From the NCBI GenBank assembly GCA_016202915.1, contig JACQNT010000079.1, positions 1 to 5,818 on the forward strand: DNA of 5,818 bases, written 5' to 3'. Shown piece after piece: positions 1 to 5,818 of the stretch (positions are counted from its first letter, which is position 1; each line of letters begins with the position of its first letter). The notes beneath the pieces are model-generated. The model was given only the letters and a program-made list of their open reading frames with translations. It was not told the origin of the DNA and did not search any database. Both the position numbers and the translations under genes were made by a program. The DNA comes from Acidobacteriota bacterium (GTDB lineage Bacteria > Acidobacteriota > Polarisedimenticolia > Gp22-AA2).

Positions 1-142
1 CCGGGTCTTCGTCAGCGTCCTCGGGGACGACGCGGCCCGGCAGGCCTCGCTCAAGGCCCTCAACAACGCCGCGGCGTTGTTGAGGGCCTTGAGCGAGGCC
101 TGCCGGGCCGCGTCGTCCCCGAGGACGCTGACGAAGACCCGG
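1..142. repeat. Perfect 142-bp palindrome (fold-back) at the left edge, probable assembly artefact
   Basis: Bases 1-71 are the exact reverse complement of bases 72-142, with no mismatch and no spacer; the axis lies between 71 and 72 within CCGCGG. The right arm (72-142) is normal rbfA coding sequence in frame with the RbfA start at 279, so the left arm is an inverted copy of it. A spacer-free perfect palindrome of coding DNA at a sequence end is typical of a chimeric fold-back read or a self-complementary k-mer at a contig end. Its length, 142, equals 141+1, and 141 is a common largest k-mer in metagenome assembly; that link is inference. A genuine inverted duplication cannot be excluded from the sequence alone. 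Confidence 0.95.
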
Positions 143-279
143 ACCAGCCTGAGGTCCGGGCTGACGGAAGTGCCGGTGACGGTCACGAACCCGATCCGGG
201 GGTCGCGCAGCTCGCGCAGGATCAGGCGGGAGATCTCGTCCTTCATCAGGTCCGAGACCCTGTCCGTCCGGATGCTCAT
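1..279 (-). CDS. rbfA: Ribosome-binding factor A (RbfA), 3' part missing and replaced by fold-back
   Basis: RbfA is a small KH-fold protein that binds the 30S subunit and helps mature the 16S 5' end and central decoding region. The ATG is at 279-277, and a Shine-Dalgarno AGGG (290-287) lies 7 nt upstream, overlapping the stop codon of the preceding gene. Residues 1-70 match the family N-terminal half: RVSDLMKDEISRLI, then LRDPRIGFVTVTGTSVSPDL (20-45), then RVFVSVLGDD (47-56), ending at LKALNNAA (63-70). The usual continuation (GFIR...) is missing because the palindrome axis falls in codon 70. The frame stays open to base 1, but residues 71-93 are merely the antisense of residues 47-70 and are not real RbfA. 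Family members are about 110-135 residues, so roughly 40% is missing. The gene is last in the visible operon, as is common. Confidence 0.9.
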   Translation of the reverse strand, partial: MSIRTDRVSDLMKDEISRLILRELRDPRIGFVTVTGTSVSPDLRLVRVFVSVLGDDAARQASLKALNNAAALLRALSEACRAASSPRTLTKTR

Positions 280-289
280 CGCGCCGCCC

Positions 290-592
290 TCACGAGAGGT
301 ACTCCACGTCGTAGCTGAGCACCTCCCCCGGCACGCGGCGCTCGACCTCCCCCTGGATGGAGGAGAAGGTCTGCTCGAGCGGCAGCCTGGCCGAGGCGAT
401 GCCGACGATGCCCAGGGTGGCGCGCTGCCACAGATCCTGGTGGTCGATCTCCGCCACCGAGACGTTGTACTGCTCCCTCAGGCGGTCCTTGAGGCCGCGC
501 AGCACCTGCCGCTTCTCCTTGAGGGAGGCGACCCCGGGCAGGTGGATCTGCACGATGCAGAGTCCCACATTCACGCTGGGGGTCCGGTCCAC
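290..592 (-). CDS. ylxP: DUF503 / YlxP-family protein
   Basis: This 100-residue protein of the DUF503 (YlxP) family is often encoded between infB and rbfA. The molecular role is not firmly established; a link to ribosome assembly is inferred mainly from its neighbours. Family hallmarks are visible: a short beta strand VGLCIVQIHLPG (8-19), the SLKEKRQVLRGLKDRLRE helix (23-40), and NVSVAEIDHQDLWQRATLGI (43-62), the most diagnostic block. The frame opens with GTG at 592-590, 3 bp after the infB stop. A second GTG at codon 7 (574-572) would give a start closer to typical homologues, VNVGLC. Neither has a strong Shine-Dalgarno, so translational coupling to infB is likely. The stop TGA at 292-290 overlaps the ribosome-binding site of rbfA. 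Confidence 0.88.
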   Translation of the reverse strand: MDRTPSVNVGLCIVQIHLPGVASLKEKRQVLRGLKDRLREQYNVSVAEIDHQDLWQRATLGIVGIASARLPLEQTFSSIQGEVERRVPGEVLSYDVEYLS

Positions 593-595
593 GGA

Positions 596-3310
596 TCAGA
601 GGTTCTTCACGGCGACCTTCTCCACCCGGAAGGCCTCGATCACGTCTCCGATCTTGAGGTCGTTGTAGCCGGCGAGGCCGATGCCGCATTCGTAGCCGGC
701 CTTGACCTCGCTGGCGTCATCCTTGAAGCGTCTGAGGGAGGCGATCTTGCCCGTGTGGACCACGGCGTTGTCCCGGAGCAGGCGGACCTCGGCGCTCCGG
801 GCGATCCGGCCGTCCGCCACCAGGCACCCCGCGACCGAGCCGACCTTCGGGACCTTGAAGATCTGCCGCACCTCGGCGCGCCCGACGTACACCTCCTTGG
901 ACTCGGGATCGAGGAGGCCCATCATGGCCTTCTTGATCTCGTTGGTGATGTCGTAGATGACCGAGTGCAGGCGGATGTCCACCTTCTCCTTCTCGGCCAG
1001 GTCCTGCGCGCTGCGCTCCGGACGGACGTTGTACCCGACGATGATGGCGTTGCTGGCGGAGGCCAGGTGCACGTCCGTCTCGGTGATGGCGCCGGAGCCC
1101 GCATGCACGACCTTGATCTTGACCTTGTCGGAGGGCAGATCCGAGAGGCTCTTGGAGAGGGCCTCGACCGAACCCTGGACGTCCGCCTTGACGACGACCG
1201 GCAGCTCCTTGACGGCTCCCTCCTTGATCTGCTCGTAGAGGTGATCGAGGGTGAGGCGGGACGACTTGGCCATCGCCTCCCGGCGCAGCTTCTGCTGCCG
1301 GAACGCCCCGATCTGGCGCACCTTCCACTCCTCCTCCAGGACCTGGAACGGATCGCCGGCGCGGGGGACGCCCTCGAGGCCGAGCACCTCCACGGGGACG
1401 GACGGGCCCGCCTCGCGCACGCGGCGGGCGAGATCGTCGAACATGGCGCGCACCTTGCCGTGCACGGCCCCGGCGATGAACGGGTCCCCGACCCGCAGCG
1501 TGCCGCGCTGCACCAGGATGGTCGCCACCGGGCCGCGCGACCTGTCGAGGCGGGCGTCGAGGACGGTGCCGGAGGCGGAGGTCGTCGGATCGGCCTTCAG
1601 GTCGGCGATATCGGCCACCAGGAGGATCATCTCCAGCAGCTCGCTGAGCCCGGTCTTCTGCTTCGCGGAGATCGGCACCGAGACGACGTCACCGCCCCAG
1701 TCCTCCACCAGGAGCCCCTGGTCGGAGAGCTGCTTCTTGACCCGGTCGAGGTTGGCGCCCGGCTTGTCGATCTTGTTGATGGCGATCACCAGCGGCACGC
1801 CGGCCGCCCTGGCATGGTGGTTCGCCTCCACCGTCTGCGGCATCACCCCGTCGTCCGCGGCCACCACCAGCACGACGATGTCGGTGACGCGCGCCCCGCG
1901 CGCCCGCATCATCGTGAAGGCCTCGTGGCCCGGGGTGTCGATGAAAGTGACGCCGCGCTCCTTCCGGCGGATGTGGTAGGCGCCGATGTGCTGCGTGATC
2001 CCGCCGGCCTCGCCGGCCGCGATGTTGGACTCGCGGATGCCGTCGAGAAGCGAGGTCTTTCCGTGGTCCACGTGACCCATGATGGTCACCACGGGATCGC
2101 GGGGCCGCAGGTCGCCGGGGGCCGCCTCCGCGGCCTCCTCCCGGGCCACCTCCTCCTCGAAGGTGATGACCCTGGCCTCGAACCCGAGCTCGCGGCAGAC
2201 CTCCTGGGCGACCGCGCTATCCAGGGGCTGGTTGATCGTGGCCAGGATCCCCTTCCCCAGCAGCTTGGTGATGATGTCCTTGGCCTTGCGCTCCGTCTTC
2301 TCGGACAGCTCCTTGACCGTCACGCCCTCCGTGATGGTGATCTCCTTGAGGACTTCGGGGACCGGAGGGGGAGGGGGGACGGCGGGGCGGACGACCGCGG
2401 GCGCCGCCGGCTCCGCCTTGCGCGGCGGGGCCGGCCTTTCCTGCGGCGCCGGGGGGCGCCTGAGCCCCGGGCCGGGGACGACCTGTCGCAGCGGGGGCCT
2501 GGCGACGCCCGGCCGGGCCGTCGTGACCGTCCTCTGCGCCGTCGAGGCGCCGGCCGGTCCCTGCGGTCGTGCGGTAACCGGCGACCCGGGCAGCGGCCGC
2601 GATGACTGCGCGACCGGCTTCTGGCCGGGGGTCGTCGGCGTGCTCACCGGCGCCCGCCGCAGGATGGTGCCTGGGGGGACTCCCGGGGCGGGCCGCTGCG
2701 CCATGCCGGCCGGCGGCGTCCCCCTGAGAGGAACGCCGCGGGCCGCAGGGACCGTCGGCGGCCGGACGGGCGTCGCCGGGGCCGGGGAGGGGCGCTGGGA
2801 GAAGGCGGCGGGCTTTCTCGTGCCGGCCGGCGCCGCGGCGGTCCGCGGCACCGGCTGAGTCGTCCCCGCGCGCGGCGCGCCGGCCGCGGGCGGCGGAGAG
2901 CCGGGGGGCTGCGTCTTCAGGGTGGCGGACGGAACGCCGGAGGTGGTCTTCGACTGCGCTGCCGCCGGGGGGGCCTTCTCGGCCTGGCCGGCCCGCGGGG
3001 CCGTCCGGGAGGCGGCAGTCCGGGATGCCGGTGTCCGCGCTTCGACGGGGGCGGCCGTCCGCGGCGCGGTCCTGGCGGTCTTCGCGGGGGCGCCGGTCCG
3101 GGCCGCGGCCGCCCTCGCCGTTGAGCCGCTCGCCTGCGAGGTGTTCGCCTGGGAGGGCAGGGGGCCCGTGCGCAGCCGGGCGGCCATCTCGTCATCCACG
3201 GTGCTCAGGTTCGTCTTCACGTCGGCGCCCAGCTTCTTGAGCCGGGTGATCGCCTCGGAGACCTTGAGGTTCAGCTCCTTGGCGAGCTGGCCGACACGGA
3301 TCTTTCCCAT
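596..3310 (-). CDS. infB: Translation initiation factor IF-2
   Basis: IF2 is the GTPase that recruits initiator fMet-tRNA to the 30S subunit and promotes joining of the 50S. The protein has 904 residues, near the E. coli length (890). Order: an N-terminal IF2_N helical domain (1-50, KIRVGQLAKELNL), a long Pro/Ala/Arg-rich low-complexity linker (about 50-320), a second IF2_N domain (323-375), the G domain (404-570), the beta-barrel domain II (575-660), and C1 and C2 (about 690-900, with YECGIGLAGYNDLKIGDVIE in C2, which binds fMet-tRNA). The G motifs are intact: G1 GHVDHGKT (412-419), G2 Thr439 in GGITQHIG, G3 DTPGH (458-462), G4 NKID (512-515) and G5 SAK (548-550). The bacterial catalytic His follows DTPG (His462). 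The start ATG abuts the nusA stop codon and has a strong Shine-Dalgarno. All core residues are present, so it should be functional. Confidence 0.98.
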   Translation of the reverse strand: MGKIRVGQLAKELNLKVSEAITRLKKLGADVKTNLSTVDDEMAARLRTGPLPSQANTSQASGSTARAAAARTGAPAKTARTAPRTAAPVEARTPASRTAASRTAPRAGQAEKAPPAAAQSKTTSGVPSATLKTQPPGSPPPAAGAPRAGTTQPVPRTAAAPAGTRKPAAFSQRPSPAPATPVRPPTVPAARGVPLRGTPPAGMAQRPAPGVPPGTILRRAPVSTPTTPGQKPVAQSSRPLPGSPVTARPQGPAGASTAQRTVTTARPGVARPPLRQVVPGPGLRRPPAPQERPAPPRKAEPAAPAVVRPAVPPPPPVPEVLKEITITEGVTVKELSEKTERKAKDIITKLLGKGILATINQPLDSAVAQEVCRELGFEARVITFEEEVAREEAAEAAPGDLRPRDPVVTIMGHVDHGKTSLLDGIRESNIAAGEAGGITQHIGAYHIRRKERGVTFIDTPGHEAFTMMRARGARVTDIVVLVVAADDGVMPQTVEANHHARAAGVPLVIAINKIDKPGANLDRVKKQLSDQGLLVEDWGGDVVSVPISAKQKTGLSELLEMILLVADIADLKADPTTSASGTVLDARLDRSRGPVATILVQRGTLRVGDPFIAGAVHGKVRAMFDDLARRVREAGPSVPVEVLGLEGVPRAGDPFQVLEEEWKVRQIGAFRQQKLRREAMAKSSRLTLDHLYEQIKEGAVKELPVVVKADVQGSVEALSKSLSDLPSDKVKIKVVHAGSGAITETDVHLASASNAIIVGYNVRPERSAQDLAEKEKVDIRLHSVIYDITNEIKKAMMGLLDPESKEVYVGRAEVRQIFKVPKVGSVAGCLVADGRIARSAEVRLLRDNAVVHTGKIASLRRFKDDASEVKAGYECGIGLAGYNDLKIGDVIEAFRVEKVAVKNL

Positions 3311-4849
<1,539 letters not shown>

Positions 4850-4857
4850 GAGTGACG

Positions 4858-4864
4858 TTCCTTC
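4858..4864 (-). promoter_or_regulatory. Shine-Dalgarno site deciding the nusA start
   Basis: GAAGGAA on the minus strand, with its AAGGA core (4863-4859) 9 nt before the ATG at 4849-4847. It lies in the 37-bp gap between rimP and nusA and favours this ATG over the longer frame that opens at 4954 inside rimP. Confidence 0.75.
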
Positions 4865-4886
4865 GCGCCGGCGGATTGTCCGGCTC

Positions 4887-5348
4887 CTAGATCTCCACCT
4901 CGAGCCTCGCCCTGGCCACCTGATCCCGCGGGACGGCGACCTCGCCCCCGCCATCGAGGATCAAGCGCACCTCGCCCTCGAGCAGGCCGACGAGGCGGCC
5001 CAGGAAATGACGTCGCCCGCCGACCGGGCCGTGGGTGGAGAGGCGGATCCGGCGTCCTCTGAACCTCTCGTAGTCGCGGTCGCTCCACAGGGGCCGGTCG
5101 AGCCCGGGAGAGGAGACCTCCAGCGTGTACCGCTCCTGGATGGGATCGTCCACGTCCAGCTGGGCCGACAGCTGCCGGCTGACCCTGGCGCAGTCGTCCA
5201 GAGTGACCCCGCCGTCCTTGTCGATGAAGAGGCGCAGGAGCCACCCCCGTGGTTCTCGCTTCATCTCCAGGTGAACCAGCTCCATCGCGCCGAACTCCAG
5301 GATCCGCAAGGCCATCTCGCGAACCCTCTCCAGAACCGGATCCGCCAT
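4887..5348 (-). CDS. rimP: Ribosome maturation factor RimP
   Basis: RimP is needed for early 30S subunit assembly, helping ribosomal proteins to bind the 16S central pseudoknot region. The product has 153 residues, close to the usual 150-155, starting MADPVLERVREMALRIL. The family signature is clear: LRLFIDKDGGVTLDDCARVS (38-57), then LDVDDPI (64-70) and YTLEVSSPGLDRPL (74-87), followed by the C-terminal SH3-like domain (about 90-153). An open frame reaches upstream to 5438, but those 30 residues overlap the terminator-like hairpin and do not resemble RimP, so the ATG at 5348-5346 is preferred. Its Shine-Dalgarno is weak (GGA at 5358-5356). It is the first gene of the minus-strand operon, 37 bp before nusA; no tRNA gene precedes it, unlike the metY-rimP arrangement of E. 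coli. Confidence 0.96.
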   Translation of the reverse strand: MADPVLERVREMALRILEFGAMELVHLEMKREPRGWLLRLFIDKDGGVTLDDCARVSRQLSAQLDVDDPIQERYTLEVSSPGLDRPLWSDRDYERFRGRRIRLSTHGPVGGRRHFLGRLVGLLEGEVRLILDGGGEVAVPRDQVARARLEVEI

Positions 5349-5397
5349 CGGTCGTTCCGCGGGGGGCCTGTGCGGCGGCCTGCCGCGGCCCGCTCCC

Positions 5398-5430
5398 AAA
5401 ATAAAAAAGTGGGCGAACCGCCAGCCCACT
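5398..5430 (-). terminator. Intrinsic-terminator-like hairpin in the rimP-nusA leader (probable attenuator)
   Basis: Read on the minus strand, AGTGGGC (5430-5424) and GCCCACT (5414-5408) form a perfect 7-bp stem around a 9-nt loop. The run TTTTTTATTTT follows directly (5408-5398), giving a classical Rho-independent terminator. It lies between the leftward promoter and rimP, with no gene upstream to terminate except whatever starts at that promoter. An attenuator acting on the rimP-nusA-infB operon is therefore the most natural reading. NusA itself stimulates such terminators, which would give negative autoregulation (inference). Structured leaders ahead of rimP are known in some proteobacteria; membership of that RNA family was not tested. 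Confidence 0.8.
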
Positions 5431-5449
5431 GAGCCCAACCCGGAGACGC

Positions 5450-5478
5450 ATCATATAATAGGTGCGCGCCTCGATCAA
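5450..5478 (-). promoter_or_regulatory. Sigma70-type promoter of the rimP-nusA-infB operon
   Basis: On the minus strand there is a -35 TTGATC (5478-5473), a 17-bp spacer and a -10 TATGAT (5455-5450). An overlapping TATTAT (5460-5455) is also present but too close to this -35. Transcription would start near 5443, leaving a leader of about 95 nt that enters the terminator hairpin after about 13 nt. The AT-rich patch is conspicuous in otherwise GC-rich DNA. Confidence 0.7.
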
Positions 5479-5493
5479 GGGGTCACGCGGCCG

Positions 5494-5532
5494 CGGGATC
5501 GCCGCTCCGGGGGATCAGCCCCCGCGATCCCG
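5494..5532. repeat. Nested inverted repeat between the two divergent promoters
   Basis: CGGGATCGC (5494-5502) and GCGATCCCG (5524-5532) are perfect 9-bp inverted arms. Inside them GGGGG (5509-5513) and CCCCC (5519-5523) form a second stem around ATCAG; six unpaired bases (5503-5508) lie on one side only. No T-run follows on either strand, so it is not an intrinsic terminator. It sits 15 bp from the -35 of each promoter, a position suited to a shared regulator or a DNA-structure element, but the function is unknown. Confidence 0.6.
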
Positions 5533-5546
5533 GGCCGACCGGGGGC

Positions 5547-5575
5547 TTGACAGCACCCCGCGGGTTGCCTACAAT
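5547..5575 (+). promoter_or_regulatory. Promoter of the rRNA operon
   Basis: A perfect -35 TTGACA (5547-5552), a 17-bp spacer and -10 TACAAT (5570-5575), with a predicted start near 5582. The segment after the -10 is GC-rich (ACCGC), as in stringently controlled rRNA promoters. There is no AT-rich UP element upstream; that DNA is GC-rich. The leader to the mature 16S would be about 118 nt. Confidence 0.85.
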
Positions 5576-5590
5576 ACCGCTTTCGCGACA

Positions 5591-5603
5591 CGCTCTTTGA
5601 AAA
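5591..5603 (+). promoter_or_regulatory. boxA antitermination element of the rRNA leader
   Basis: CGCTCTTTGAAAA matches the rRNA boxA pattern (TGCTCTTTAACAA in E. coli, GTTCTTTGAAAAC-like in Firmicutes). In RNA, boxA recruits NusB-NusE (ribosomal protein S10) and then NusA and NusG, making the polymerase resistant to premature termination and aiding rRNA folding. It lies about 10 nt after the predicted transcription start. Confidence 0.8.
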
Positions 5604-5670
5604 CTGAATAGCGCGAACGTTCCGTCTGAGTCTTCAGCAAGACCAGTTCCGGTCAAACAAACCAGTTCAC

Positions 5671-5699
5671 GAAGTGCAGCCCTTCGGGGCTACGACTTC
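5671..5699 (+). other. Leader hairpin abutting the mature 16S 5' end
   Basis: GAAGT (5671-5675) pairs with ACTTC (5695-5699) and AGCCC (5678-5682) with GGGCT (5687-5691), closed by a TTCG tetraloop, with a small internal loop (GC / ACG). The stem finishes at the base before the expected 16S 5' end. It may guide 5'-end processing or delay folding of the leader with 16S; this is inference. Confidence 0.6.

Positions 5700-5818
<119 letters not shown>

Larger units (their letters stand above)
5349..5699. other. Divergent control region between rimP and 16S rRNA
   Basis: This 351-bp stretch carries no protein or tRNA gene that I can support. From left to right it holds the structured, GC-rich rimP leader, an intrinsic-terminator-like hairpin, a leftward promoter, a nested inverted repeat, a rightward rRNA promoter, boxA, and the 16S leader with a hairpin ending at the mature 5' end. 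In the rimP leader, a second possible minus-strand stem pairs GGGCC (5391-5387) with GGCCC (5368-5364), with an inner 4-bp GCGG/CCGC stem (5386-5383 with 5378-5375). Confidence 0.85.

Noticed and set aside
77..2605. An 842-codon open frame on the plus strand, antisense to infB
   Set aside because: It is the mirror of infB codons in GC-rich DNA, where stop codons are rare. Its translation is Leu/Asp/Arg/His-rich with no recognisable domain, and its start lies within the artefactual palindrome. infB on the other strand has every expected motif.
2700..2730. Possible internal start in infB (Met203) giving a shorter IF2 form
   Set aside because: Internal starts are known in E. coli infB, but here the purine-rich segment upstream is too far from the ATG (about 15 nt) and in a GC-rich repeat region, so support is too weak.
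4850..4954. 35-residue N-terminal extension of NusA
   Set aside because: It overlaps the rimP 3' end, is Arg/Ser-rich and unlike the family, and the ATG at 4849 has both a good Shine-Dalgarno and the conserved NusA beginning.
5349..5438. 30-residue N-terminal extension of RimP
   Set aside because: It would translate the terminator hairpin and leader, does not resemble RimP, and makes the protein longer than the family.
5557..5564. CCCGCGGG palindrome in the spacer of the rRNA promoter
   Set aside because: Eight bases of pure G/C are expected by chance in DNA of this composition, and nothing else marks it as an operator.
5349..5699. A tRNA gene before rimP (as metY in E. coli)
   Set aside because: No cloverleaf, T-loop GTTCGA-type motif or acceptor stem was found on either strand.

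Overview
The window is a GC-rich bacterial fragment (about two-thirds G+C by eye). It holds a translation and transcription factor operon on the minus strand and, divergently on the plus strand, the start of a ribosomal RNA operon. The first ~119 nt of 16S rRNA, the GC content and the gene order rimP-nusA-infB-DUF503-rbfA suggest a deep-branching, high-GC environmental bacterium. Acidobacteriota is my best guess, but 119 nt is too short to be firm.

Layout from right to left. 16S rRNA begins near 5700 and runs off the right edge. It is preceded by a near-consensus promoter (TTGACA, 17 bp spacer, TACAAT), a boxA antitermination element and a hairpin abutting the mature 5' end. From the shared control region (5349-5699) a second promoter (TTGATC, 17 bp spacer, TATGAT) fires leftward. 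Its transcript meets an intrinsic-terminator-like hairpin within about 15 nt of the predicted start, then the genes rimP (30S maturation), nusA (elongation, termination and antitermination factor), infB (IF2), a DUF503/YlxP-family gene and the start of rbfA (30S maturation). The genes are packed within 0-37 bp of each other. The ribosome-association genes ylxR and ylxQ, often found between nusA and infB in other phyla, are absent: the nusA stop codon touches the infB start codon.

The genes form one functional theme. NusA takes part in boxA-dependent rRNA antitermination, RimP and RbfA help fold the 16S-containing 30S subunit, and IF2 starts translation on it. The 16S gene lies head to head with them across a ~350 bp region.

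The left edge is not natural sequence. Positions 1-142 form a perfect 71+71 bp palindrome with no spacer, folding back inside rbfA; this is most likely an assembly or library artefact. Only about 70 residues of RbfA are trustworthy. I found no mobile element, CRISPR array, tRNA or clearly novel system. The most interesting real signals are the terminator-like leader of the nusA operon and the divergent rrn/nusA control region with its nested inverted repeat.
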